22,216 bases of DNA from Caryophanales bacterium UBA5364. Its GTDB lineage: Bacteria; Bacillota_I; Bacilli_A; RF39; UBA660. A program made the translations under genes and the position numbers. The notes under the pieces were generated by a model, which searched no databases, was not told the origin of the DNA, and worked only from the letters and a program-made list of their open reading frames with translations. The first letter of the stretch is position 1. Each line of letters opens with the position of its first letter. Shown here piece after piece: positions 6,362 to 14,403 of the stretch. The DNA is taken from assembly GCA_002410935.1 (NCBI GenBank), contig DHPM01000005.1, positions 83,595 to 105,810 of the forward strand, given 5' to 3'.

Positions 6362-6376
6362 GATTTGGGTGTTGTT

Positions 6377-7186
6377 ATGGAAAGATATCGTGAAATAGAA
6401 AAAAGTATTATAAAAAAATATCGTAAGGAGATCTGGGGTAGATTTGTTAAAGCCGTTAAAGATTACGAACTAATCGAAGAAAATGATAAAATTGCAGTCT
6501 GTATTAGTGGTGGTAAAGATTCCTTTTTACTAGCTAAATGTATGGAAGAATTACTAAGACATGGTAAATTTCATTATGAACTAGAATATATCATTATGAA
6601 TCCTGGTTATGCGCCTCTAAATTTAGCTCAAATCAAAGATAATTTAGAAACGCTAAATATAAAAGCTCATATATTTGATACTCCCATTTTTAATGTTGTT
6701 GAAGGAGAAACAAATGCTTGTTACAGGTGCGCTAAGATGCGCCGAGGTTATTTATATGACTATGCTAAGAAATTAGGTTGTAATAAAATTGCCTTAGGTC
6801 ATCACTTTAATGATGTGGTTGAAACAATTATGTTGAATATGCTTTTTAATGGTAGTTATGGCAGTATGATGCCTAAACTTCATAGTGATAACTTTGAAGG
6901 AATGGAACTTATTAGACCACTTTATCTTATTTGTGAAAAAGATATTATTAGTTGGGCTAAATATAATGATTTAATCTTCTTAAATTGTGCGTGTTCAGTA
7001 ACTAAAACAAGTAGTGGTAAAAGAGTAGTTATTAAGAATCTAATCGAAGAATTAAATGAGTTACATGAAGATGCTGATAAATGCATTTTTAATAGTAGTA
7101 CTAATGTTAATTTAGATACTATTATAGGATATAAAAAAGATAATATTAAACATAACTTTTTAGACAAATATGGTGACAAAAAATAA
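6377..7186 (+). CDS. TtcA-like tRNA 2-thiocytidine synthesis protein (PP-loop ATPase)
   Basis: PP-loop adenylating enzyme of the TtcA family, which activates a tRNA base with ATP and exchanges oxygen for sulfur. Visible motifs: SGGKDS (residues 44-49) for ATP, the C115-Y-R-C118 pair followed by AKMRRGYLYDYA, GHHFNDVVET (141-150), and C204/C206 in FLNCACS; the CxxC pair plus a later Cys are the ligands of the iron-sulfur cluster in TtcA. Length about 269, near the family norm. Chosen start is ATG 6377, with GGGTG at 6367-6371; an in-frame TTG at 6365 precedes that site. Not all Firmicute members act on C32, so the exact tRNA position is uncertain. Cytoplasmic. The end of the gene contains the -35 of the small RNA promoter downstream. 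Confidence 0.85.
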   Translation: MERYREIEKSIIKKYRKEIWGRFVKAVKDYELIEENDKIAVCISGGKDSFLLAKCMEELLRHGKFHYELEYIIMNPGYAPLNLAQIKDNLETLNIKAHIFDTPIFNVVEGETNACYRCAKMRRGYLYDYAKKLGCNKIALGHHFNDVVETIMLNMLFNGSYGSMMPKLHSDNFEGMELIRPLYLICEKDIISWAKYNDLIFLNCACSVTKTSSGKRVVIKNLIEELNELHEDADKCIFNSSTNVNLDTIIGYKKDNIKHNFLDKYGDKK

Positions 7187-7201
7187 TTAGTATGATATAA
7201 T
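7173..7201 (+). promoter_or_regulatory. Promoter of the small RNA gene
   Basis: GTGACA (7173-7178), a spacer of exactly 17 bases, and TATAAT (7196-7201) with a TG extension (7193-7194). Transcription should start near 7206-7208, exactly where the closing helix of the RNA begins. Confidence 0.75.
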
Positions 7202-7205
7202 ATTA

Positions 7206-7382
7206 GTACCTAGAGATGCGGTTGACTTTTAAGAAAAACCACTAAAATATACGATTGGGAATCTAATTTATCGATGGTGTTGAATACTTATTTTAATAAG
7301 GATCCTAAAGTTGATAATGTGATGCCCACCTGGTTTAACAGGTTTTATCGTTACTGGCTTCCGCTTTTCTGGGGCTTTTTTT
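7206..7382 (+). ncRNA. ssrS: Small structured RNA, probably 6S RNA
   Basis: A stand-alone RNA gene of about 177 bases with its own promoter. The ends pair: 7209-7221 (CCTAGAGATGCGG) with 7361-7373 (CCGCTTTTCTGGG), 12 of 13 positions including G-T pairs, then a T-run at 7376-7382. Inside are TTGGGAATC (7256-7264) with GGATCCTAA, a CTTAT/ATAAG hairpin, and ACCTG (7328-7332)/CAGGT (7339-7343) with a 6-base loop near the 3' side. Size, end-to-end closing helix, large central open region and a small 3' side hairpin fit 6S RNA, the RNA polymerase mimic. The neighbour is tcdA; as I recall, a Bacillus subtilis 6S gene lies next to yrvM, the tcdA homologue. Not confirmed by a covariance model. It could be another small RNA or a tcdA leader. 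Confidence 0.6.
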
Positions 7383-7402
7383 ATGTTTTTTTGTAAATAA
7401 TA

Positions 7403-7411
7403 TGATATAAT
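7403..7411 (+). promoter_or_regulatory. Extended -10 promoter of tcdA
   Basis: TGATATAAT (7403-7411) follows the T-run of the small RNA and lies 22 bases before the tcdA start. It is the same TATGATATAAT core as in the small RNA promoter; no -35 is evident. Confidence 0.6.
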
Positions 7412-7433
7412 ATTTTTGATAGGGGGACGCAGT

Positions 7434-8108
7434 ATGGAATTTACTAGATTAGAATTATTAATTGAAAACAAAATTAATTTAATCAAAGATAAAACTATTT
7501 TAGTATTAGGAATTGGTGGAGTAGGTGGATACACTGTTGAAGCACTAGTTCGTTCTGGTGTTGGCAAAATAATTATTGTTGATAGCGATCGTGTTGATAT
7601 TACCAATCTTAACCGTCAAATAATTGCTACTCAAGACAGTGTTGGTAAATATAAAGTCGATGTTATGGAAGATAGAATTAAGAGTATTAATCCTAACTGT
7701 GAAGTTGTTAAGATAAAAGACTTTATTACTAAAGATAACATTCATCAATTATTTAAATACAATCTCGATTATGTGGTTGATGCTTGTGACACTGTTTTAA
7801 CTAAAATGGAATTAATTAAAGAATGCTTAAAAAGAAAAGTTAAATTTATTTGTTCAATGGGAATGGGAAATAAGTTAGACCCAACCAAATTAGAAATAAT
7901 TGATATTCGAAAAACTAGTTATGATCCATTAGCTCGTGTTATAAGAAAGATGATTAGTGATGAAAAAATAAAAGAAAAGATATTAGTTGTTTGTAGTAGA
8001 GAAACACCGATTAAAACAAATTCTAAAACTATTGGTTCTACTTCATTTGTACCAGGTAGTGCTGGGTTACTATGTGCAGCTTATATTATTAATGATATTG
8101 TAAGGTGA
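7434..8108 (+). CDS. tcdA: tRNA threonylcarbamoyladenosine dehydratase
   Basis: E1-like (ThiF/MoeB fold) ATP-dependent enzyme that cyclises t6A37 of ANN-decoding tRNAs to ct6A. Motifs: GIGGVGGY (residues 26-33) for nucleotide binding, IVDSDRVDITNLNRQ with the catalytic Arg and the acidic pair, DACDTVLTK, then the TcdA-type segment FICSMGMGNKLDPTKLEIIDIRKTSYDPLAR. The zinc CxxC pairs of MoeB/ThiF are absent, as in TcdA. About 224 residues from ATG 7434, with AGGGGGA at 7421-7427; an in-frame TTG at 7416 precedes this site and is rejected. No SufE/CsdE partner is visible. The next gene starts 4 bases after the stop, so the two are coupled. Confidence 0.93.
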   Translation: MEFTRLELLIENKINLIKDKTILVLGIGGVGGYTVEALVRSGVGKIIIVDSDRVDITNLNRQIIATQDSVGKYKVDVMEDRIKSINPNCEVVKIKDFITKDNIHQLFKYNLDYVVDACDTVLTKMELIKECLKRKVKFICSMGMGNKLDPTKLEIIDIRKTSYDPLARVIRKMISDEKIKEKILVVCSRETPIKTNSKTIGSTSFVPGSAGLLCAAYIINDIVR

Positions 8109-8112
8109 GTAT

Positions 8113-8649
8113 ATGAGTTTAGAACAAGAATTAGTAAAAGTAGTAAAAAAATTAAAAGGTAATTTAATTACAATTGATGTAACCAATGATAAAATATTAG
8201 AAGCTATTGATAAAAATAAAAAATTAGATGAAGTTTATGAATTTACTTTTGGTGGTCGACTGTACCCAAAAGTAAAAAATAAAAAATATCATAAAAAATA
8301 CCATATTAAAAAGATGAAAAAGTATTTTAGAAAAAAAAGTATTAATTATTTTATGTGTGAAATCAGCAATTTAAAGAAATTTTTTCATGTTTTTATCCAT
8401 GATAGTATTGATTTAAATAATAATACTATTTATTTATATGGTAAAAAAGATAGCTATAGTATTAAAGAATTAAAGTATCGTTATGAACGTTATGGGATTG
8501 ATGTTGAAGTGTTTGAAAACGATTTAGGTTTTATTATGACAATTAAAACTAATAAAACTAAAACCTCGCGTTTAAAGAATAATAAATATTATATTCGTGA
8601 TAGTTTCTATAATATTGGTGAAGCAATTAGTCAAATATTAATCAATTAA
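8113..8649 (+). CDS. Unrecognised basic protein downstream of tcdA
   Basis: 178 residues, strongly Lys-rich, especially KVKNKKYHKKYHIKKMKKYFRKK near residues 54-76. The first part (GNLITIDVTNDKILEAIDKN) has the rhythm of a beta-alpha unit, the middle is HVFIHDSIDLNNNTIYLYGKK, and the end is KYYIRDSFYNIGEAISQIL. No signal peptide, membrane helix or Cys-based motif is seen. AAGGTGAG upstream is a good ribosome binding site, and the gene follows tcdA by 4 bases, so it is translated with it and ends in a very strong terminator. The basic stretch suggests binding to nucleic acid or ribosomes, but that is only inference. I do not recognise the family. Confidence 0.7.
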   Translation: MSLEQELVKVVKKLKGNLITIDVTNDKILEAIDKNKKLDEVYEFTFGGRLYPKVKNKKYHKKYHIKKMKKYFRKKSINYFMCEISNLKKFFHVFIHDSIDLNNNTIYLYGKKDSYSIKELKYRYERYGIDVEVFENDLGFIMTIKTNKTKTSRLKNNKYYIRDSFYNIGEAISQILIN

Positions 8650-8678
8650 AAAACAATAGTTTTATTGTTTTTTAATTG
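8643..8678 (+). terminator. Strong, near-symmetric terminator between the tcdA operon and smc
   Basis: A perfect 16-bp inverted repeat, CAATTAAAAAACAATA (8643-8658) with its complement at 8663-8678, around a GTTT loop. It has an A-run on one arm and a T-run on the other, so it can stop transcription in both directions. It overlaps the last codons of the preceding gene. Confidence 0.9.
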
Positions 8679-8693
8679 TATCTATAGTATAAT
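8665..8693 (+). promoter_or_regulatory. Probable smc operon promoter
   Basis: TATAAT at 8688-8693, with TTGTTT at 8665-8670 giving a 17-base spacer; the -35 falls inside the terminator arm. The smc ATG lies 26 bases downstream, with AGGATG at 8705-8710 as ribosome binding site. Confidence 0.5.
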
Positions 8694-8718
8694 ATTTTAT
8701 AGTTTAGGATGATGTTAT

Positions 8719-11664
8719 ATGTATCTAAAAGAGATAAGAGCACATGGTTTTAAGTCATTTGCGGATAAAGTTCGCATTGAATTAAATAAAGATATAACAG
8801 GTATTGTTGGACCTAATGGTAGTGGTAAAAGTAATGTTGTTGACGCTATTAGATGGGTCTTAGGGGAGCAATCAGTTAAGTCTTTACGTGGAGATGGAAA
8901 TATGACGGATGTTATATTTTCTGGTAGTAAGACAAGAAACCAACTTAATGTTGCTAGTGTTAGCTTAGTATTTGATAATGCTGACCATTATTTACCACTT
9001 GAATATGATGAAATATCGATTAAAAGAAGACTATATAAAGATGGTACTAATGAATATTTTATTAATAATGAAAAGTGTCGATTAAAAGATATAACTGATT
9101 TATTAATGGATAGCGGGATTGGAAAAGAAAGTTTTAATATTATATCTCAAGGAAAAATAGAAGAAATATTGAGTAATAAACCAGATGATCGAAGAATTAT
9201 CTTTGAAGAAGCAGCTGGTGTTTTAAAGTATAAAAAAAGAAAAGAAGATGCTTTAAGAAAACTAGAACGAACACATAATAATATGAGTCGTGTAGATGAT
9301 ATTATTAATGAATTAGAAGTTCAAGTTGAACCATTAAAAGAGCAAAAAGAAAAAGCATTAGCTTATCTTAGTACTAAAGAAGAATTAGAAAATATTGAAA
9401 TAGCGTTAATAACTAATGATATAACTAATATCAATTATAGTTATAAAGAAAAGAAAGATAAAGTAGATAAGATTAATAATGAATTACTTACTTTATCGAC
9501 TTCTAATACCGGTTATGAGGCTAAAATAGAAGAATATAAATTAAATATTAATAAAGTTAGTAACGAACTTAGTAAATTAGGAAAAGATTTAATTGATATT
9601 ACTACTAAAGTTGAAAAAATCAATAGTCAAAAGAAGATTATTTTAGAAAGACAAAAATATACAGTTGAAGACTCTAAACTACATAATAATTTAATTGAAT
9701 TAAAGGAAACAGAATTAAAACTACAAAATGATTATAATCGTACTAAATTAGAAATCGAAAGTAAAAGGGCTGAATTAGATAAGTTAGTTAATGACTTAGA
9801 AGAAGAAAACACTAAATTAAATAAAGTTAAAACAACTAAGACTAATTTAGAGTTAGAGTTAAGTAGTAAATATCGTAATAAGGATATTTTAAATAACCGT
9901 ATTCAAAACTTAAGAGAAAGTATTGAAAATAATAGTTTACTTCCAAATAGCGTTAAGAATGTTTTAAATAACCCTAAGTTAAGGGGTATTCATAATGTTA
10001 TTGGTAATTTAATTGAAGTTAATAAAGAGTATTCTACGGCTATTTCTACAGCTTTAGGGTTCGCTAGCACTAACATTGTTGTTGATAATGAATTGTTCGC
10101 TAAAGAGGCTATAAACTACTTAAAAAGCCATAATCTTGGACGAGCTACATTCTTTCCTCTCAATATTATTAAACCTAAAGCCATTGATCCAAACATTTTA
10201 AATATAATTGAAAATAGTGAAGGCTTTATTGGTATCGCATCAAACTTAGGTAAATATGATCCAAAATACTATAATATTATTTCTAATCAATTAGGTAATG
10301 TAATCGTTTGTAAAGATATTGATAGCGCTAATAATATTAGTAAAAAAATAAATTATCGCTATCGTGTAGTTACCCTTGATGGAGAATTACTTCATGTAGG
10401 AGGTTCTATTACTGGTGGTAATAAAGCAACAACAAGAAGTATTATTATTGATAAATACGAATTAGAAAACGCTTTAAAAGATAGTGATAAAATAGTTGAT
10501 GATATTAAAGAGTTAGAAACGAAGATAAATGAAAATGATTATCTCTTTAAATCACTAGAAGATAAAATCTATTTAATCAATCGTAAAAAAGTAGCAATTA
10601 GTGATGATATTACTAATAAAAAGAATATGTTAATGCACTTAGATGACCGCATTAATGATGTTACTTTAGAAATAAAAGGAACTAATAATATTATCAATAA
10701 TACGATTAGTGAAGAAGAAGAAAGTATTTTAAATGAGTATTATGAAACGGTAAAAGTAAAAGATAATATTACAAATGAAATAGATAACTTAAATAAACAT
10801 AAAACTAATTTAATGGATAGTTTAGAAGAGTTTGAATTATCACTTCGTAAAGAAAACAGTTTATATAATAATTTAAGTAAAGAATTAAAAGATTTAGAAA
10901 TTGAAGTTAATCGTATGGATGTTAAACTAGATCATCTACTTAATAATTTAAATGAACAATATAGTATGACTTATGAAAAAGCTATTAGTTTATATAAATT
11001 AGAAATAGATGAAACTGAGGCTCGAACAAAAGTAAATAGTTTAAAAAATAAAATTAAAAATCTAGGAGTTGTTAATTTAGGAGCACCTGAAGAATATGAC
11101 CGAATTAGTGCTAGATATGACTTTTTACTAAATCAAAAAGAAGACTTAATTAAAGCAGAAAACACCTTATTAGAGATTATTAAGGAAATGGATACCGTCA
11201 TGGAAAAAGACTTCTTAGAAACATTTAATATTATAAATAGTAATTTTAATGCAACATTTAAAGAATTATTTAAAGGAGGCACTGCAACCTTAAAACTAAC
11301 TAATCCAGATAATATCTTAGAAACAGGTATTGATATTGTCGCATCACCTCCAGGTAAAAAATTAACTAGTATTTCATTATTATCTGGTGGCGAAAAAACA
11401 TTCACAGCTATTAGTTTATTATTTGCAATTTTAAAATCTAGACCAGTACCATTTTGTGTACTAGATGAAGTAGAAGCAGCACTTGATGAAGTAAATGTTA
11501 ATAGTTTTGGTGAATATTTAACAAGATTAAAAGAGAAAACCCAATTTATTATCATTACCCATAAAAAGAAAACAATGGAATTTGTAGATGTCTTATATGG
11601 AATAACGATGCAAGAATCTGGGGTTAGTAAATTAGTTAGTGTTAAGTTAGAGGAATTGAAATGA
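8719..11664 (+). CDS. smc: Chromosome segregation ATPase SMC (short-armed)
   Basis: Structural maintenance of chromosomes protein, the ATPase of the condensin-like complex with ScpA and ScpB, acting on the nucleoid. Domains: N-terminal head with Walker A GPNGSGKSN (31-39) and the Q-loop segment ISQGKIEEILSNKPDDRR; first coiled-coil arm about 170-405; hinge about 410-565 (starting RGIHNVIGNLIEV, ending GGSITGGNK); second arm about 568-780; C-terminal head starting LGVVNLGAPEEYDRI, with signature LLSGGEKT near 885 and Walker B CVLDEVEAALDE near 912. At 981 residues it is roughly 200 shorter than the usual 1,150-1,190; both arms are shorter and the heads and hinge are complete, so this is not a truncation. 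The 3' end overlaps the next gene by ATGA. ftsY, often beside smc, is not here. Confidence 0.96.
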   Translation: MYLKEIRAHGFKSFADKVRIELNKDITGIVGPNGSGKSNVVDAIRWVLGEQSVKSLRGDGNMTDVIFSGSKTRNQLNVASVSLVFDNADHYLPLEYDEISIKRRLYKDGTNEYFINNEKCRLKDITDLLMDSGIGKESFNIISQGKIEEILSNKPDDRRIIFEEAAGVLKYKKRKEDALRKLERTHNNMSRVDDIINELEVQVEPLKEQKEKALAYLSTKEELENIEIALITNDITNINYSYKEKKDKVDKINNELLTLSTSNTGYEAKIEEYKLNINKVSNELSKLGKDLIDITTKVEKINSQKKIILERQKYTVEDSKLHNNLIELKETELKLQNDYNRTKLEIESKRAELDKLVNDLEEENTKLNKVKTTKTNLELELSSKYRNKDILNNRIQNLRESIENNSLLPNSVKNVLNNPKLRGIHNVIGNLIEVNKEYSTAISTALGFASTNIVVDNELFAKEAINYLKSHNLGRATFFPLNIIKPKAIDPNILNIIENSEGFIGIASNLGKYDPKYYNIISNQLGNVIVCKDIDSANNISKKINYRYRVVTLDGELLHVGGSITGGNKATTRSIIIDKYELENALKDSDKIVDDIKELETKINENDYLFKSLEDKIYLINRKKVAISDDITNKKNMLMHLDDRINDVTLEIKGTNNIINNTISEEEESILNEYYETVKVKDNITNEIDNLNKHKTNLMDSLEEFELSLRKENSLYNNLSKELKDLEIEVNRMDVKLDHLLNNLNEQYSMTYEKAISLYKLEIDETEARTKVNSLKNKIKNLGVVNLGAPEEYDRISARYDFLLNQKEDLIKAENTLLEIIKEMDTVMEKDFLETFNIINSNFNATFKELFKGGTATLKLTNPDNILETGIDIVASPPGKKLTSISLLSGGEKTFTAISLLFAILKSRPVPFCVLDEVEAALDEVNVNSFGEYLTRLKEKTQFIIITHKKKTMEFVDVLYGITMQESGVSKLVSVKLEELK

Positions 11665-12554
11665 AAAAAGTAGTAGTAATTTTATTTATCTTACTAATAA
11701 GTGGTTGTGCTGAAGAAGAAGTAACCATTAATAGTAAACAAACAAATGAAAAAAATAATAGTCTATATCAATTAGAAGTAACAATTGATAAAATCAATAT
11801 AAGAAGTGAATCAACAATCGATTCTAAAAAAATAGGAACTGTTACTAAAGGAGAAATATATACCATACAGGATTTTACTTTTGATGATTATTACTTATGG
11901 TATAAAATTAAAACCAGTGATGGAATTGTTGGGTATATTTCTTCTAAGTTAAAATCAATGTGGGTCAAAATACTTACACCTGACACTAAAGAAAAAGAAA
12001 AAATTGATATTAAATTAAAAGGTGAAGATACTATTTTTGTAAAAAAGAATACTAAATATATTGAACCTGGTTATGATATTAATATCAATAAACATAAAGT
12101 TAAAGTTAGTGGGGAAGTTGATACATCTTCATCTGGTATTTATAAACTTACTTATCAAGCAGTTGATTATTATGGTAATACACAGTCAATCAATCGTAAT
12201 GTAGTTGTCTATTTAACTAAAAATATGAGTGAAACAATTGAAGACTTAACTTTCACTTTAATTAGTGGTGTTAAAAAAACTAAAAACAAATATCAATTTG
12301 ATTTTAGTTTAGAAAATAAATCGAATCACTTAATTCAAAATATTGGTACTATTAAGTACTATACTGAAACATATGTTGATAGTAAATATACGATTCCCAA
12401 TTTTGAATTACATGTTGATGAAACTAAAGAGATAAGTGTTATAATCGATGAAAAGAATGAAATTAAATATTTTGTTTATTGTATGCCAACTACTAAAGAT
12501 AATAGTTGTCCATTAAATGGAATTCCCATTATAATCGAGGTGAATCATGAATAA
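11661..12554 (+). CDS. Lipoprotein with SH3b and Ig-like domains
   Basis: 297-residue secreted lipoprotein. The signal peptide ends in the lipobox ISGC, so Cys16 is lipidated. Residues about 37-95 form a bacterial SH3 domain (INIRSESTIDSKKIGTVTKG, then WYKIKTSDGIVGYISSK), a fold that often binds peptidoglycan. Next comes an Ig-like DUF5011-type domain, about 110-190 (LKGEDTIFVKKNTKYIEPGYD ... GIYKLTYQAVDYYGNTQS). The last about 100 residues are a beta-rich domain of unknown type with a Cys pair (YCMPTTKDNSC). Start ATG overlaps the smc stop, so it is translated coupled to smc, an unusual partner for a surface protein. It shares the Ig-like module with the pilin-like protein at 5310. Likely an envelope anchor or wall-associated protein; exact function unknown. 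Confidence 0.8.
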   Translation: MKKVVVILFILLISGCAEEEVTINSKQTNEKNNSLYQLEVTIDKINIRSESTIDSKKIGTVTKGEIYTIQDFTFDDYYLWYKIKTSDGIVGYISSKLKSMWVKILTPDTKEKEKIDIKLKGEDTIFVKKNTKYIEPGYDININKHKVKVSGEVDTSSSGIYKLTYQAVDYYGNTQSINRNVVVYLTKNMSETIEDLTFTLISGVKKTKNKYQFDFSLENKSNHLIQNIGTIKYYTETYVDSKYTIPNFELHVDETKEISVIIDEKNEIKYFVYCMPTTKDNSCPLNGIPIIIEVNHE

Positions 12555-12951
12555 TAATATAAACTATTTCAATTCCCAAAAGGAAGAATTAAATAAGAAA
12601 AGGAACCAACTTGATGAAAATCTTGCATCAGGCCTTTTAACAAAAATTCAACATAATGACTTACTAAATAAATTAAAGGGTGAAGAAGAAAATCTTTATA
12701 GAAGTTATCTTAATATCGCTAAAGAAACTATTAAAAGAAATTTAAATATAACTTTTTCTTCATATAAAGATACTAAAGGATATAGTATGGCATTCAAAAA
12801 AATTAATACTTTAGAATCTAAATCAATTAAAGAGTTAGTTAGCGATATTAATGAAATTAAATCTATCTACCAAACTTCTAATATCGATAACGAAGAAGTT
12901 TTAATTGCTATAAAAATATTAGAAGAATATTATATAAGTAATAATGAATAA
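12547..12951 (+). CDS. Small helical protein of unknown function
   Basis: 134 residues, charged and almost all alpha-helical by composition. The N-terminal half (about 8-50: QKEELNKKRNQLDENLASGLLTKIQHNDLLNKL) looks like a helical hairpin reminiscent of SHOCT-type helices, followed by a longer helix and a C-terminal stretch with ELVSDINEIKSIY and VLIAIKILEEYY. No signal peptide, Cys or known catalytic motif. It overlaps the preceding lipoprotein gene by 8 bases and precedes lemA by 16 bases, so it belongs to the smc-to-htpX run. The function is unknown. Confidence 0.7.
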   Translation: MNNNINYFNSQKEELNKKRNQLDENLASGLLTKIQHNDLLNKLKGEEENLYRSYLNIAKETIKRNLNITFSSYKDTKGYSMAFKKINTLESKSIKELVSDINEIKSIYQTSNIDNEEVLIAIKILEEYYISNNE

Positions 12952-12967
12952 ATTAAGGAGGTAATTT

Positions 12968-13495
12968 ATGGAGGTATTTATAATAATTATTGTCGTATTA
13001 TTCATTTTATTAGTTTTCTTATATAACCGTATTATTAAACTAAATATAAGATGTAATAATGCCCTAGCAGGAATTGATAATCAATTAAAAAGAAGAAATG
13101 ATCTAATACCTAATTTAGTAGAGGTTACTAAAGGTTACGCTAAATATGAAGCAGAAACCTTAGTAAATGTTGTTAATCAAAGAAGTAATAGTTTAAGTGA
13201 AAAAGCTAAACAAAATGAGGAAATAAGTAGAAATGTTAAAAGTTTACTTGCCTTAGCAGAATCTTATCCTGATTTAAAAGCTGATAAGATATTTGCTAAT
13301 CTACAAGTAGAATTAACGGGAACAGAAGATAAAATTGCTTATGCTAGACAATTTTATAATGATTCTGTACAACACTTTAATACATCAATTATGGTGTTTC
13401 CTAATAATATTATCGCAAGTATATTAAAGTTTAAAGAAAAAGAATATTTTAAGGTAAGTGATAAAGATAAAGAGAATGTGAGTATTAAGTTATGA
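12968..13495 (+). CDS. lemA: LemA family membrane protein
   Basis: 175-residue LemA protein: one N-terminal membrane helix (IIIIVVLFILLVFLYN) followed by the family core NNALAGIDNQLKRRNDLIPNLVEVTKGYAKYEAETL, then ANLQVELTGTEDKIAYARQFYNDSVQHFNTSIMVFPNNIIA. This is a helical bundle domain on one side of the membrane. AAGGAGGT upstream is a near-perfect ribosome binding site. LemA has no defined biochemical role, but it is regularly encoded beside the protease HtpX, as here, where the two overlap by ATGA. It probably works with HtpX in membrane protein quality control. Confidence 0.95.
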   Translation: MEVFIIIIVVLFILLVFLYNRIIKLNIRCNNALAGIDNQLKRRNDLIPNLVEVTKGYAKYEAETLVNVVNQRSNSLSEKAKQNEEISRNVKSLLALAESYPDLKADKIFANLQVELTGTEDKIAYARQFYNDSVQHFNTSIMVFPNNIIASILKFKEKEYFKVSDKDKENVSIKL

Positions 13496-14376
13496 TATTA
13501 AGAGATGTACAAAAAAATAAACAAAAAACATTTGTTATTGTTTCTGTATTTTTCTTATTTATTGCCTTATTTATTTACTTTTTATCTGCTTTAGTTTTTG
13601 ATAATGTTATATTTGCGGTTATTATTGGAATTACTATTTCATTATTGTTTTCCTATAATGCTTATTATTATTCTGACAAAATAGTTTTAAAACTTAATAA
13701 AGCACGAATTGCTACTAAAGAAGAATATGCTCAACTAAATCATATCTTAGAAGGATTATGTATCGCAGCTAATATACCAGTTCCTAAACTATATGTTATG
13801 GAAGATACAGCTTTAAATGCTTTTGCTACTGGTAGAAATCCAGAGAATGCTGTTGTATGTATCACAACTGGTTTATTAGAAAAATTAGATAAGAATGAGT
13901 TAGAAGGGGTCATTGCTCATGAGTTATCTCATATTCGTAATTACGATATCTTACTTCAAACAATTGTTATTGTCATGGTAGGTTTTGTTGTTATCCTATC
14001 TGATGCTTTCTCACGAGGGATGTTACGTGGTGATAGCGATAACGATAATAAAGTAGGAGCATTCGTTGCTATAATAGGTATCATATTTTTGATTCTTTCA
14101 CCCTTATTTGCCGAGTTAATGAAGTTGGCTATCTCTCGTAATAGAGAGTATTTAGCCGATGCTAGTGCTGTTGAATTAACGAGAAATAAGGATGGTTTAA
14201 TTAGTGCTTTAAAAAAATTAACGACCGATGATGAAGAATTAGAGCAAGCAAACAAATCATCTAGTTCATTATTTATTGTTAATCCTTTAGTTAAAGAAAG
14301 AAAAAAGAAAAACTCATTATGGAGTACTCATCCAACTCTAGATAGTAGGATTGAAAGATTACAAAGTATAAATTAA
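13492..14376 (+). CDS. htpX: Membrane zinc metalloprotease HtpX
   Basis: 294-residue M48 family protease. N-terminal membrane helices (about 14-34 and 40-58) precede the catalytic domain. The zinc site is HELSH (H143-E144-x-x-H147) within GVIAHELSHIRNYD, and the third ligand is E219 in NREYLADASAVELT. Two more membrane helices lie near 155-172 and 190-208. The C terminus has the usual VNPLVKERKK...STHPTLDSRIERL. HtpX degrades misfolded membrane proteins and is commonly part of the envelope stress response. Its start overlaps the lemA stop (ATGA), so the two are coupled. The gene ends the run from smc and is closed by a strong terminator. Confidence 0.95.
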   Translation: MILRDVQKNKQKTFVIVSVFFLFIALFIYFLSALVFDNVIFAVIIGITISLLFSYNAYYYSDKIVLKLNKARIATKEEYAQLNHILEGLCIAANIPVPKLYVMEDTALNAFATGRNPENAVVCITTGLLEKLDKNELEGVIAHELSHIRNYDILLQTIVIVMVGFVVILSDAFSRGMLRGDSDNDNKVGAFVAIIGIIFLILSPLFAELMKLAISRNREYLADASAVELTRNKDGLISALKKLTTDDEELEQANKSSSSLFIVNPLVKERKKKNSLWSTHPTLDSRIERLQSIN

Positions 14377-14402
14377 AAAAGATGAAATTCTCATCTTTTT
14401 TT
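14375..14402 (+). terminator. Convergent terminator between htpX and the PASTA gene
   Basis: AAAAAAGATGA (14375-14385), loop AATTC, and TCATCTTTTTT (14391-14401). With A and T runs on both sides it serves the htpX transcript and the minus-strand PASTA gene that ends at 14404. Confidence 0.9.
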
Positions 14403-14403
14403 A

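Noticed and set aside
6204..6376. Known riboswitch, T-box, SRP RNA or tRNA in the gap before the ttcA-like gene
   Set aside because: None of the conserved elements I know (TPP, SAM, FMN, purine, preQ1, lysine, T-box AGGGTGG, SRP GGAAGGAAGC region, T-arm GGTTCAA) is present.
6240..6398. A 52-codon plus-strand frame and a 20-codon hydrophobic minus-strand frame inside the structured gap
   Set aside because: Neither has a ribosome binding site; the plus frame runs into the ttcA-like gene in another phase, and the base pairing explains the region better. A toxin-like small peptide cannot be fully excluded.
7268..7606. Open frame of 112 codons on the minus strand across the small RNA and the start of tcdA
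   Set aside because: It crosses a promoter, the RNA closing helix and a strong tcdA coding region on the other strand; no ribosome binding site and no recognisable family.
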